A stretch of 60,236 nt of DNA, taken from Nocardia elegans NBRC 108235 (lineage in GTDB: Bacteria; Actinomycetota; Actinomycetes; Mycobacteriales; Mycobacteriaceae). Made by a program: the position numbers and the translations under genes. Location: contig NZ_BDBF01000019.1 of NCBI RefSeq assembly GCF_001612845.1, positions 1-60,236 of the forward strand, given 5' to 3'. Below the pieces are notes generated by a model. It was not told the DNA's origin, searched no databases, and worked only from the letters and a program-made list of their open reading frames with translations. The stretch's first letter is position 1. Every line of letters starts with the position of its first letter. Shown here in pieces: positions 1 through 11,401 of the stretch.

Positions 1-2057
<2,057 letters not shown>

Positions 2058-2583
2058 GATGCGTCCTTCCAGCACCTCACGCGCGTCGCCCGGTGCCTGT
2101 ACGTACAAGACACCAAGCGACCGTCGCTTGTCTGCTACGAGTTCTGCTGGTTACAACCCGGACAAAACCCGAACAGCAAACAACGGAAGTAACACCTCAA
2201 CGGTGGAACTTTCGTGATGCGATCAAGGAGTGGACAGGAGGCAGCCAGCGCAAAGTCCAAACCTACACCCACGAAGAAGGGGTGTCAAAGTACCATCCGA
2301 ACCGAGTTCCGGATGTTCGGCGCGCCGGACCCGCTTACGCTGGCTGCGTTCGAGTCTCCGGCGGCGCCTCGACCTGGGTACTCGACCCTGTCACAGCTGC
2401 CGCTGTTGTGAATAGCGTGACGGTTCGGACGTAAGTCGTCAAGTGGCGAGACCACCTCGATAACTGCGAGATCCCCTGTGGCGCTGGCGAATCACACCGT
2501 CACGCGGGCGAATATCCGCCGCTGAGCTGGGAAGATTCCGCAGGTGACGGGCTCGAACATACTTCCGAATCCGTCTGCGCCAC
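2058..2583. other. rpoB upstream region, no gene seen
   Basis: A 526-base gap between rpoB and the last gene of the mce operon. I see no convincing coding frame: short open frames here have no ribosome-binding site and no recognisable product. It holds the rpoB promoter and leader. I found no clear hairpin terminator for the mce operon, so transcription from it could reach rpoB. Confidence 0.5.
2260..2288 (-). promoter_or_regulatory. probable housekeeping-sigma promoter of rpoB
   Basis: On the minus strand TTGACA (2288-2283), a 17-base spacer and TAGGTT (2265-2260, fitting TAnnnT) make a near-consensus SigA-type promoter. Transcription would start near 2253, leaving a leader of about 195 nt before the TTG start of rpoB. 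Read from sequence only. Confidence 0.6.
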
Positions 2584-3345
2584 TCAACGGTCGGCGATCT
2601 CGCTCGCCAGCCAGCGACCGTCCACCTTCTGCATGTGCAACACGATCGGACCCGACGCGCTCTCCTGCGGAGCGCCGTTCTTGGTCGCGCTCACCGTCAG
2701 ATTCACCAGCAGTTCCGCCCGGTCATCGGTGAGCAAAGTCACACCGATCGGATCGGGAGTGGCTTGCGCGGTCGACTGCGCCTGCTGAATCGCGGAGATC
2801 GTCGTATCGGCGAACTTGTCGAAATCGCCGCGCATCTTGCCGGTGACGACCTTGTGCACGGCGTCCTTGTAGCCGCCGACGGTCTTCACGTCGTAGGAAT
2901 AGACCGTTTTGAGCGCGTTGTCGGCCGCCGCGGTCACTTCCTGGGTGGCCTTGGTGTCGACGAAGGCCTTGTTACCGTTGTCCACCCCCGGCTCGAGCGC
3001 CGCGACGACGGCGAACGCCGTCAGCAACAGGCTCGCCACGATCAGTCCCGCGGCCAGACCCCAGGTGGCCAACGCGGGACGCGGCAGCCGACCGGGGCGC
3101 AGCAACTTCCGGGGCCGGCGCGACGCCACCGTCGGGGCCGGACGAGTGCCCGCGGCACCCGCGCGCACGGTCTTGGTGCGTGATTTGGTTTTCGCGGACT
3201 TACCGGCGGGCTTGGCGGACTTGCCGCCGGATGCGGCGCGATCGGCCGAGCCGCGACGCCGGATCGTGCGATCGGCGGCGTCGGACGAGCGATCGCCGGG
3301 CGTGAGCCGGGGGGAAACCTTGTTGATCGGCGGACGGGATGCCAT
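2584..3345 (-). CDS. Mce-associated membrane protein (second of two)
   Basis: A 253-residue protein with a basic, Lys/Arg-rich cytoplasmic N-terminus of about 90 residues, one transmembrane helix (about residues 92-116, following PALATWG) and an outer C-terminal domain of about 140 residues with an alpha+beta look. This is the layout of mycobacterial Mas proteins that accompany Mce transporters and are thought to stabilise the complex. ATG start with AGGAGAGG seven bases upstream. It is the last gene of the mce operon, 13 bases after its paralogue. Its exact biochemical role is unknown. Confidence 0.85.
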   Translation of the reverse strand: MASRPPINKVSPRLTPGDRSSDAADRTIRRRGSADRAASGGKSAKPAGKSAKTKSRTKTVRAGAAGTRPAPTVASRRPRKLLRPGRLPRPALATWGLAAGLIVASLLLTAFAVVAALEPGVDNGNKAFVDTKATQEVTAAADNALKTVYSYDVKTVGGYKDAVHKVVTGKMRGDFDKFADTTISAIQQAQSTAQATPDPIGVTLLTDDRAELLVNLTVSATKNGAPQESASGPIVLHMQKVDGRWLASEIADR

Positions 3346-3358
3346 CGGTGTACCTCTC

Positions 3359-4090
3359 CTACGATCCCGGCTGGGGGGCGGGCGCCTCGGACGGATTCGC
3401 CGGCGCCGGCGCCGGCGCGGCGTTTCCGTTCGCGGGCGGCTGTGCCGCCCCGGCGGGACCGGGGGTGTCCAGCGACACCAGCTGGCCGAGCGAATTGGCC
3501 TGCTCGGCCTTCCAGGTGTCGCCGTCCTTCTTCATATCCAGCGTCCAGGTGGCCCGGAAGGACTGCACCGGAACGTTGGGCGCGGTCTGCGTGAGTTTCA
3601 GCACCACGATCGCCGAGGCCTTGTCGCGCTCACTGTCCAGCGAGCTCAGCGCCGCGCCCAGCACCTTGCTGTCGATCTTGGTCTTCGACTTCTCGGCGGC
3701 ATCCTTGATGCGGTCGTGGTTCTCGTTGAGCTGGGTCAGCATGTCGCCGGTCATCGAGGACCGCATGGTGGTGATCGACCCCTCGACATCGCTGGGATTC
3801 ATCGAGGTGAGGTTGATCGCCGCCTGCCGGGCCGCATCCAGCGCGGTATCGCGCGCATCGGCGCGCGGACCGTCGGTGAACCACATCGCGCGCACCCAGC
3901 CGGCGCCGAACCAGGCCGCCAGCACCAGCGCCGCCACCAGCCACACCGCCGCGACGGAGGTCACGACCGTGCGCAGCGTCGAGGAGCCGGGCCGGGCGGC
4001 GGCCGGCGACGGATCAGCTACCGCCTTTTCGGCATCGTCCGGCGGCTCCACCGCAGGTTGCGAGGAGGGGTTGGGCAGATCAGAACTCAC
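3359..4090 (-). CDS. Mce-associated membrane protein (first of two)
   Basis: A 243-residue membrane-anchored protein. A Pro/Ala-rich N-terminus leads to one transmembrane helix (about residues 43-68), then a folded outer domain containing LTSMNPSDVEGSI and a W-x-L-x-M-K-K-D-G-x-x-W region typical of Mce-associated proteins. The C-terminus (about 205-243) is Pro/Ala-rich and probably disordered. GTG start. It follows mceF by 49 bases in the same operon and is paralogous in layout to the next gene. The role is inferred from family and position. Confidence 0.85.
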   Translation of the reverse strand: MSSDLPNPSSQPAVEPPDDAEKAVADPSPAAARPGSSTLRTVVTSVAAVWLVAALVLAAWFGAGWVRAMWFTDGPRADARDTALDAARQAAINLTSMNPSDVEGSITTMRSSMTGDMLTQLNENHDRIKDAAEKSKTKIDSKVLGAALSSLDSERDKASAIVVLKLTQTAPNVPVQSFRATWTLDMKKDGDTWKAEQANSLGQLVSLDTPGPAGAAQPPANGNAAPAPAPANPSEAPAPQPGS

Positions 4091-4139
4091 AGCGACACCC
4101 TAGCGTCGTCGGTTTTCCGGACTTGCCTCCGTGCCCGCC

Positions 4140-5381
4140 TCACCGCTTCGGGGTCACTCCGATGAGAGTGGCCAGCTGGATGGCGACGGGGCTCAGGTTG
4201 AGCTTGTCTGGATCGGTCTTGGGCTTGGAATCCCACGGCTGCGGGACATTCGGATCGGCGTACTGCGCACGCGCGCCGCCGCGGACGTCGGTCGGACTTC
4301 CGAACGGCACCGTGCATTTCGCGTCCGTGTTGAACGGGAAATCGTCACGGGTGTCGTCGAAATTGGGGTTCTGCGCCTTCATCTGGTCGAGAATGCGCTG
4401 AGTTCCCTCGTACCCGACGGTACAGGCCGGTGGATTGTTGGTTTCCAGCACCAGGCCGAAGTGGGTCGTACCGTCGCCGGGCGCGGTCGCCGAACCACCG
4501 ACCGACAGCAGCGGCAGCATCTGCAGCAGCGGCTTCAGCGTGTAGGTCTGCGGCGACACCGCCTGCAGCAGCAGTCGCAGATTCGACAGATCCGTGGTCA
4601 GCGGCTGCGCGCTCTGATCGAGCAGCTTGCCGATCTGGTCGCCGGCGTCGGCGCCTGTGCCGATCAACCGCCGGATATCGGGATCGTTGGCCCGCAGCTG
4701 CACCGCGAGCCGATCCAGGCCGTCGCTGAAGGTCCGGATCGCCGGAGACTGATCGGCTTGGGTGCCGAGTACGGTCTGAGCGTCCCGAATCAGCTGCACG
4801 GTCTGCGGCAGCGCCCCGATTCCCGTCTGGGAGAACTTGTTCAGCGAATCGACGAGGATGCGCAGGTTGTCGCCCTGTCCGTCGAAGGCCTTACCGAGTT
4901 CGGTGACGGTCGTGCTCAACGCCGTCAGATCCGTCGTGCTCGAGAAGTGGTTGACGCTGGCGAGCAGATCCTCGACCGGAATCGGGGTCTCGGCGCCGTC
5001 GATGACCGAACCCTCGCGCAGGTAGGGACCCTTCGCCGTATCCGGCACCAGATCCATGTACTGCTCACCGATCGCCGAGCGGTTGGCGATCACGGCCTTG
5101 GCGCTGGCCGGGACCTTCGGCTTCCCGGAATCCAGCTCCAGATAGATCATCACGCCGTCGGGGGTGACATCGAGCGAGTCCACCCGCCCGACCGGCACAC
5201 CGCGATAGGTCACCTCGGCGCCCTTGGACAGGTTGGCGGTGGTCTTCGCCTTCACCTTCACCTGATACTGGCCGAAGCCGAGCATGTGGTCGAGGTGGAT
5301 GTACTTCGCGCCGACGAACACCACGCCGAGCACGGCGATCACCGCGAAGGCGACCAGCTGGTAGCGCACCAATCTACTCAT
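4140..5381 (-). CDS. mceF: MCE family protein MceF
   Basis: Sixth substrate-binding subunit of an Mce lipid importer, 413 residues. A short N-terminal helix anchors it in the membrane. The MCE domain follows at about residues 36-115, including AEVTYRGVPVGRVDSLDVTP and the GEQYMDLVP segment, then a long helical region thought to form the periplasmic channel with MceA-E. The start ATG overlaps the mceE stop by four bases (ATGA), showing translational coupling. No lipobox. Assigned F from its order after mceE. Confidence 0.93.
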   Translation of the reverse strand: MSRLVRYQLVAFAVIAVLGVVFVGAKYIHLDHMLGFGQYQVKVKAKTTANLSKGAEVTYRGVPVGRVDSLDVTPDGVMIYLELDSGKPKVPASAKAVIANRSAIGEQYMDLVPDTAKGPYLREGSVIDGAETPIPVEDLLASVNHFSSTTDLTALSTTVTELGKAFDGQGDNLRILVDSLNKFSQTGIGALPQTVQLIRDAQTVLGTQADQSPAIRTFSDGLDRLAVQLRANDPDIRRLIGTGADAGDQIGKLLDQSAQPLTTDLSNLRLLLQAVSPQTYTLKPLLQMLPLLSVGGSATAPGDGTTHFGLVLETNNPPACTVGYEGTQRILDQMKAQNPNFDDTRDDFPFNTDAKCTVPFGSPTDVRGGARAQYADPNVPQPWDSKPKTDPDKLNLSPVAIQLATLIGVTPKR

Positions 5382-6616
5382 CGCGGCTTCACTCCCAACT
5401 GATCCAGAATCGACCCGATCGGGTCACCCGGCTTGGCCGGGGCCGGCGCCACCACGGTCGGCGGCAGCGGCACCAGCGATACCGTCGGCCAGCCCGGCCG
5501 CGGGCCGTTGCCGTTGTAATACGGATTGGTCGGATCCACCGGCACCGGCGGCCCGTACTTCGGCGGGATGTACACCGGATCCGGTTTGCCCACACCGAGA
5601 TTCGACATCAGGACGCCGATCTGCGTGTCCACCGACAGCCAGGTGTTCACCGAACCGCCGAAGGTCGATTTGATCGCCTCGTCCGGGAACGGATAGGTCA
5701 GCACGAGCGGGAACGCGGTCACCAGATCGGGCGCCGAGCGGCCCAGCTCCTGCAGCGTCGGCCGCAGCGCCTGCAGATCCCGGATCAAGTTGTCCTTGGA
5801 CCGGTCCAGCACGTCGACGCCCGCCTGACCGACCCGGTCGAGCTGCTTCAGCAAGCCGATCAGCTGCGGCCGCTGCTCGTCGAGAATCTTGATACCGGCC
5901 GGCAGCTCGTCGAGGATCTTGCCGATCTGATCGGACTGCTGCCCCACCCGGCTGGACAACGTGCCCAGGCTGTCGAGCGCGTGCTGGATATCGGCAACCT
6001 GCTGGTTGAGGCCGTCGATGAGGGTGTCGGCCTGATCCAGCAGCGACCGCACCCGGTTCTCCCGGCCGGCCAGCGCCTTGTTCAGTTCCACCACGATGGG
6101 CTGCAGCTGCGCCACACCACCGCCGTTGAGCAGCAGCGACAGCGCACCGAGAACCTGTTCGATCTCGACCGCGTGCCGGGTCCGGTCGACGGGGATGACC
6201 GCGCCGTCCTTCAACCGATCGGGCGAGGCCTCGTCCTTCGGCGCGGACAGTTCGATGAATTTCTCACCGAGAAGATTGGACTGCCGCACCTCGGCGTGCG
6301 CGTTGGCGGGCAGCTTCACCGACGAGTTGACCACCGTGTGCACGCTGGCGGTCCAGCCGTCCGGGGCGACGTCGATGGACTCCACCCGCCCGACCGGCAC
6401 ACCCTCGACCTTGACCGCCGACTGCGGCACCAGATCCAGCACGTCGTCGAAGCGCACGTCGATATGCATCGGGTGGTCACCCACATCGGCGCCGCCGGGC
6501 AGCGGCACGCTGTAGATACCGTCCGACGAGCACGAACCCACCAGCACCGCGGTCACGCCGACCACCGCGACGGCACCCAGTCCGCGGGCCGTCCTGCGGA
6601 ATGCGAAGGGCGTCAT
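5378..6616 (-). CDS. mceE: MCE family lipoprotein MceE
   Basis: Lipid-anchored subunit of the Mce complex, 412 residues. The N-terminus is a lipoprotein signal peptide with lipobox VGSC, so Cys29 is the predicted lipidation site. The MCE domain (about 45-125) contains VKVEGVPVGRVESIDVAP and GEKFIELSAP. A helical region and a Pro-rich C-terminus follow. Lipoprotein status is the hallmark of MceE among the six Mce proteins (LprK in M. tuberculosis mce1). ATGA overlaps at both ends couple it to mceD and mceF. Confidence 0.94.
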   Translation of the reverse strand: MTPFAFRRTARGLGAVAVVGVTAVLVGSCSSDGIYSVPLPGGADVGDHPMHIDVRFDDVLDLVPQSAVKVEGVPVGRVESIDVAPDGWTASVHTVVNSSVKLPANAHAEVRQSNLLGEKFIELSAPKDEASPDRLKDGAVIPVDRTRHAVEIEQVLGALSLLLNGGGVAQLQPIVVELNKALAGRENRVRSLLDQADTLIDGLNQQVADIQHALDSLGTLSSRVGQQSDQIGKILDELPAGIKILDEQRPQLIGLLKQLDRVGQAGVDVLDRSKDNLIRDLQALRPTLQELGRSAPDLVTAFPLVLTYPFPDEAIKSTFGGSVNTWLSVDTQIGVLMSNLGVGKPDPVYIPPKYGPPVPVDPTNPYYNGNGPRPGWPTVSLVPLPPTVVAPAPAKPGDPIGSILDQLGVKPR

Positions 6617-7899
6617 CGCTGGCCACCTTCCTGCTGCGACGGCGGCTGCCGGTCCGACGGGGTGCCCGGAACGCTGCCGGGAGCGGGGGTCTTCTGGATG
6701 TTCTCACCGCTGAGGATGCCGAACGGCAACACCAGCGACGGCGTCTGCACACCGTCCTTGATCTGATCGGTGATCACCTTGCACTGATCCAGAATCGGGC
6801 GCATCTGCCGGCTGATCGCATCGAATTTCGGGTCGCCCGGCCGCAATTGGCCGAGGTCGAGCATCTTGCAGACGGCGCCGAACGGGTTCTGCAGATCGGT
6901 GAAGTTGGCGCGCATGTCGAGCGTGCCGGATTCACCGTTGTGAATGTTGATCAGGTTGCTCAGCGCCAGCGGCAGCACCGGCAGCGCGTTCGCCACATCC
7001 TGGCGCTGGTCGGCCAGCGTCTGGGTCAGCTTGGTCAGCGCGTCGGCGTTGTCGGCCACCAGATCCCGGTTGTTGTCGATGAACCGGGCGACATCGCCGA
7101 GCGCGATCGACAGCAGATTCAGTGCCTGCCCGAGGTTTTCCCGCTCACCGGAAAGGAATCCGGCCAGATCCGCCAGCTGCGTGTTGAATTCGCGCACCTG
7201 CTGGTCGTTGACCGCCAGGGTGTGCACGAAGACCTGCAGATTCTTGATCGTGTCGAAGATGTCACCACGGGCATCGGACAGATACCGGGCGGCGTGCGAG
7301 AGCTGGGTCAGGCTGTTGGCCAGCGCGTCGCCGTTTCCGGTCAGATTCGCCGCACCGGTGCGGACCAGCTCGTTCACCGCGCCGTCCTTGTTGGCGCCGT
7401 TGGGCCCCAACGCATCCGACAGTTCCTGGATGCTCTTGTACAGCCGGTCGACCTCGACCGGGGTCGCCGTGCGGTCGCGCGGGATGGTGGCGTTGCGCGG
7501 CATCTTCGGCCCGCCCTTGTACACGGGCGTGAGCTGGATGTAGCGGTCCGACACCACCGACGGCGTGATCTGAGCGGCCTTGGCGTCGGCCGGAATGTCG
7601 TATTTCCGGTCGACGTGCATGGTGACCTTCACCTGATCACCCTGCGGCGTCACCGAATCGACCTTGCCCACCGGGACACCGAGGATGCGCACCTCGGAGC
7701 CCTCGTAGATGCCGATCGACTTGTCGAAGTAGGCGGTGATCCTGGTGGTGTTGTAGCTGCTGAACACCCACCACAGCACACCGGCGAGGACCACCACGGC
7801 GACCGTGCCGAGGGCGAGAGCGATCTTGGTGCCGCGGCCGGATTCCCGGATCGCGGTCAGCGGATCCCGGCGCGATCCCTTACCGAGAGCAGCCTGCAT
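6613..7899 (-). CDS. mceD: MCE family protein MceD
   Basis: Subunit D of the importer, 428 residues. A basic N-terminus is followed by one transmembrane helix (about 26-46), then the MCE domain with SEVRILGVPVGKVDSVTP and SDRYIQLTP, a long amphipathic helical stretch, and a Pro/Gln-rich tail. It shares an ATGA overlap with mceC upstream and mceE downstream. Confidence 0.93.
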   Translation of the reverse strand: MQAALGKGSRRDPLTAIRESGRGTKIALALGTVAVVVLAGVLWWVFSSYNTTRITAYFDKSIGIYEGSEVRILGVPVGKVDSVTPQGDQVKVTMHVDRKYDIPADAKAAQITPSVVSDRYIQLTPVYKGGPKMPRNATIPRDRTATPVEVDRLYKSIQELSDALGPNGANKDGAVNELVRTGAANLTGNGDALANSLTQLSHAARYLSDARGDIFDTIKNLQVFVHTLAVNDQQVREFNTQLADLAGFLSGERENLGQALNLLSIALGDVARFIDNNRDLVADNADALTKLTQTLADQRQDVANALPVLPLALSNLINIHNGESGTLDMRANFTDLQNPFGAVCKMLDLGQLRPGDPKFDAISRQMRPILDQCKVITDQIKDGVQTPSLVLPFGILSGENIQKTPAPGSVPGTPSDRQPPSQQEGGQR

Positions 7900-8909
7900 C
7901 AGTTGCCTCCCAGGGTGCGGATCGGCGGGCGGTTACCCGGAATCTCCGGCAGCGCCGGCGGGATCAGGTTGACGATCACCGCGTCGAACCAGCGCCCGTT
8001 ACCCAGCACGTTGGCGTACAGGCCGTAGAACGGCGCCGCCAGCTTCAGCGTCTTGGAGATGTTCTGCTGATTGTCGTTGAGCATGTCGATGGACTTCTTC
8101 AGATTGGTCAGCGCCGGACCGATCTGCTGCTCGTTGTCGTGCACCAGCGCACTCAATTCGGCGGCAACGGTTTTCGCTCCGTTGAGCAGCTGCGAGATGG
8201 CCTGCTGGCGGACGTTCAACTCGGCCAGCAGCTGACCGCCGTTGGCCAGCAACCGCTCGAACTGCTCGTTGCGATCGGCGAGCACCTTGGTGGTCTTGTT
8301 GGTCGCGTTGAACAGGTGCTTGAGCTCTTCGTCGCGCTTGGCCAGCGTCTCCGACAACCGGGCGACGCCGTCGATCGAGCCGCGGATCTCCGGCGGGGTG
8401 CCGGAGAACGCATCCGAGAGCACCCGGAAGCTGGTGGCCAGCTGCGCGGTGTCGGTCTTCTCGATACTCGAGGCGGCGTCGCTGAAGGCTTCGACCACGT
8501 CGTACGGAGAAACCGTGCGCGACAACGGGATTCGCTTGCCCGGATCGGCCGGGTGGGAACCCTTGGGATCCAGCGCCAGATACTTCTGCCCGAGCAGGGT
8601 CTTGATCTGGATGGACGCGGTGGTGGCATCGCCGATCCACGCGTCCTTGGTCCGGAAGTCGACCAGCACCCGGTCGCCGTCCAGGCGCACGTCGGACACA
8701 TCGCCGACCTTCACGCCCGCGATGCGAACCTCGTTACCCTTTTTCAGTCCCGCCGCCTCGGAGAATTCCGCGGTGTAGCTGGTGCTCGCGCCGATGATCG
8801 GCAGCTTGTCCAAGAAGAACGCCGACAGCGCGACCAGCAGCACCATGAACAGGCCGAGCCCGCCCATGAACGCCGGGCTGCGCCTGCCGAAGAGAACCCG
8901 GTCTTCCAT
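7899..8909 (-). CDS. mceC: MCE family protein MceC
   Basis: Subunit C, 336 residues from the ATG at 8909 (M-E-D-R-V-L-F-G), which overlaps the mceB stop as ATGA. The open frame extends further upstream but only inside mceB, so the coupled ATG is preferred. One N-terminal transmembrane helix (about 15-34) precedes the MCE domain with NEVRIAGVKVGDVSDVRL and GQKYLALDP. The helical C-terminal region is shorter than in its partners, and the protein lacks the long Pro-rich tail of some MceC homologues. Confidence 0.92.
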   Translation of the reverse strand: MEDRVLFGRRSPAFMGGLGLFMVLLVALSAFFLDKLPIIGASTSYTAEFSEAAGLKKGNEVRIAGVKVGDVSDVRLDGDRVLVDFRTKDAWIGDATTASIQIKTLLGQKYLALDPKGSHPADPGKRIPLSRTVSPYDVVEAFSDAASSIEKTDTAQLATSFRVLSDAFSGTPPEIRGSIDGVARLSETLAKRDEELKHLFNATNKTTKVLADRNEQFERLLANGGQLLAELNVRQQAISQLLNGAKTVAAELSALVHDNEQQIGPALTNLKKSIDMLNDNQQNISKTLKLAAPFYGLYANVLGNGRWFDAVIVNLIPPALPEIPGNRPPIRTLGGN

Positions 8910-9988
8910 CAGCGGCCACCCTTCCCGTGACAGCGCGGCGCCGGGTTGGTGTAGACCGGCTGATTCACTGTCGGCATCTGGGCCGGCAGGTTCAATTGCG
9001 GCGCATCCTGCACCCCGGGGCCGGCGACGATATCGATACCGCAGAGATAGAACTGGAACCACGAGCCGTAGCTGGCCGCCCGACCCAGTTTCTCCATCTT
9101 GATCGGCAGATTCTCCAGTGCCTGGTTCACCTCGCCGGAGCGATCGTTCAAGGTCCCGGTCAGCTGGTTCAGACCGGCGATCGAACCCTGCAGGGTCGGC
9201 CGAGTGGGAACCAGCAGATCGGCGGTCGCCGAGGCGAGATTGCCCAGCGACTGCACCGCCGAGCCGATCGTGCCGCGTTCGGCGTTGAGCCCGCTGACCA
9301 GCGCCTCGGTGTTGACGATCAGATCGTTGAGCTGTCCGTCGCGGGCGTTGACCGCATCCAGCACCTGGTTGAGGTTCTTGACGATCTCGCCGATCACCGC
9401 GTCCTTGTCGGCGATCTTGTTAGTCAGGCTCGCGGTGTTGCGCACCAGATCGGTGATCGTGCCCGATTCACCCTGGAAGACCTGGATGATCTCGTAGGAC
9501 AGCTTGTTCACGTCCTCGGCCGACAGCGTCTGGAACAGCGGCCGGAAACCGTTGAACAGGGTGGTGAGGTTCAGCGCGGGCTTGGTCCGCTCCAGCGGAA
9601 TCGTGGCGCCCTTCGTGATCTTGCGGCCCTGCTGTCCGGCGCCCTGTTCCAGCGCGATGTAGCGCTGCCCCACCAGGTTGCGGTAGCGGATGGTCGCGGT
9701 GGTGGAGGCGGGCAGCCAGTCCCGATCGGTGAGCTGGAAGTGAACCTCGGCCATGTTGCGGTCGACGACCGACACCTTGGTCACCTTGCCGACCCGCACA
9801 CCGGCGATGCGCACCTCGTCGCCCTTGTTCAGCGACGTCACATCACTGAACCGCGCCTTGAACTCGGTGCCGCCGCCGGAATAGTTGGCGATGGTGAGCG
9901 CCAGGAACGCGGTCGCGAGCACTGTCACGAGCACGAAGATGCCCAGCTTGGTCAGGGGTCCGCCCAGACCACGCAACTTTGCCTTCAT
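8909..9988 (-). CDS. mceB: MCE family protein MceB
   Basis: Subunit B, 359 residues. Its N-terminal membrane helix (about 15-33) is followed by an MCE domain with DEVRIAGVRVGKVTKVSV and GQRYIALEQ, then the helical channel segment. A Trp-rich FQFYLCGIDIV segment near the C-terminus is a recurring MceB feature. The ATG at 9988 overlaps the mceA stop as ATGA. Confidence 0.93.
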   Translation of the reverse strand: MKAKLRGLGGPLTKLGIFVLVTVLATAFLALTIANYSGGGTEFKARFSDVTSLNKGDEVRIAGVRVGKVTKVSVVDRNMAEVHFQLTDRDWLPASTTATIRYRNLVGQRYIALEQGAGQQGRKITKGATIPLERTKPALNLTTLFNGFRPLFQTLSAEDVNKLSYEIIQVFQGESGTITDLVRNTASLTNKIADKDAVIGEIVKNLNQVLDAVNARDGQLNDLIVNTEALVSGLNAERGTIGSAVQSLGNLASATADLLVPTRPTLQGSIAGLNQLTGTLNDRSGEVNQALENLPIKMEKLGRAASYGSWFQFYLCGIDIVAGPGVQDAPQLNLPAQMPTVNQPVYTNPAPRCHGKGGR

Positions 9989-11340
9989 CGCACACTCACC
10001 TCACTTCCACGCATCGCGGGGGCGCCGATCCGGCTCACCCAGCTGGGCACCTGATCGGGCGAAACCCCGTTCGCCGCACCGTAGATCGCACCCAGGGTGT
10101 GCTGTTCGGCGGGCGAACCCATGGTCGTGGCGCCCGCTGCGCCGTAGACCGAGAACTGTGCCGCCGGCAGTTGACCGATGTTCTGGTCACCCGGATTCCG
10201 GGTCGGCGGCTGATAGGAACCGTCGTTGGCCGACCCGGTCGGATACTGACCGGGATCCACCCCGAGCGGATATTCGGGGAAGCACGCCGGCGGCCGGTTC
10301 GTGTCCAGCCAGCGCGGCTCGTCCTGGTTGGGCAGATAGCGGCCGCGCGGATTGGTGATCTCGATCGTCACCCGCGAACCCGGAGTATCGGTGCCCTTGC
10401 CGAAGAGGTTGTCGATGCGCGGCTTCAGCTGCGCGAAATTCTTCAGCGTGCACGGGAACGAGGGAGAGTAGGTCGCCAGCAGTTCCAGCGCCTCACGCGA
10501 ATCGGCCGCGACATCGATGATGTTGTCGTGGTTGGCCGTCAGGAAATCGGCGGTCTTCGACGAGGTCGGGGTCAGGACCGAGTACAGCGTGTCCAACTGT
10601 GAACGCTTCTGCACGATGGTGGCGTTCAGCGTGCGCAGATTGTCGAAGGCATCCACCAGCTGCGGCAACGCGTCCGAATAGGTGTCGGCGACCGTCGCGA
10701 AGGTGTGGATGTCGTCCTGCAGCTGCGGCATCACGCCGTTGATATCGCGGAAGATGTCGTCGAGCCGATCGATGGTGTGGCCCAGTTCCTCACCCTGACC
10801 GCCCAGCGCCTGCGAGAGCGCGCCCAGCGTCGAGGCCAGATACTGCGGCGGAATCGCCTGCAGCAGCGGCATGATCGAATCCAGCAGCTGGCTCACCTCG
10901 ATCGCGTTGCCGCTGGCGTCCTGGTACAGCGTCATCCCCGCCTGCAGATGCTTCGGGCTGGGCTGCTCGGGCCAGACCAGGTCGACATAACGCTCACCGA
11001 ACAGGGTTTTCGGCAGCAGCCGGGCCGTCACATTGGACGGGATCTTGGAGGTCTTGTCCGGATCGATCGCCAGGTGCAGCGTCACCTTGCCGTTCGCGGA
11101 TTCACTGGACCGCACCTCGCCGACATTGACCCCGCGGACTTTCACATCCGCGTTGCGGGTCAACGCGTTTCCGACGGTATCGGTGATCAGATCCACCTTG
11201 ACGACCTTGACCCACACCTTGTTGTAGGACGCGATCGTCGTACCGAGAAACAGCGCCATCACCACGAAGAACACGATGCCCAGCGTGCGGATGCGGAGTT
11301 TCTCGGTAGAGCGCCAGAATTGCACACTGCGCGCGCTCAT
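9985..11340 (-). CDS. mceA: MCE family protein MceA
   Basis: First MCE-domain subunit, 451 residues. The N-terminal transmembrane helix (about 19-40) is followed by the MCE domain with ADVKVRGVNVGEVRSSES and GERYVDLVWP, then a long helical region. The last 90 or so residues are Pro/Gly/Gln-rich, as in other MceA proteins. In mycobacteria MceA carries the best-studied entry and lipid-binding activity; here only the family is established. ATG start, 61 bases after yrbEB, the largest gap within the operon. Confidence 0.93.
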   Translation of the reverse strand: MSARSVQFWRSTEKLRIRTLGIVFFVVMALFLGTTIASYNKVWVKVVKVDLITDTVGNALTRNADVKVRGVNVGEVRSSESANGKVTLHLAIDPDKTSKIPSNVTARLLPKTLFGERYVDLVWPEQPSPKHLQAGMTLYQDASGNAIEVSQLLDSIMPLLQAIPPQYLASTLGALSQALGGQGEELGHTIDRLDDIFRDINGVMPQLQDDIHTFATVADTYSDALPQLVDAFDNLRTLNATIVQKRSQLDTLYSVLTPTSSKTADFLTANHDNIIDVAADSREALELLATYSPSFPCTLKNFAQLKPRIDNLFGKGTDTPGSRVTIEITNPRGRYLPNQDEPRWLDTNRPPACFPEYPLGVDPGQYPTGSANDGSYQPPTRNPGDQNIGQLPAAQFSVYGAAGATTMGSPAEQHTLGAIYGAANGVSPDQVPSWVSRIGAPAMRGSEVSVR

Positions 11341-11401
11341 GCTCCCACCTTTCGGGACGCCGTCGCCCTCAAACCGTCGGTCGCGCCGCGGCCCTGTCCG
11401 C

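Noticed and set aside
4131..5402. Plus-strand open frame of about 420 codons over mceF
   Set aside because: Shadow of mceF; no family pattern and no start signal.
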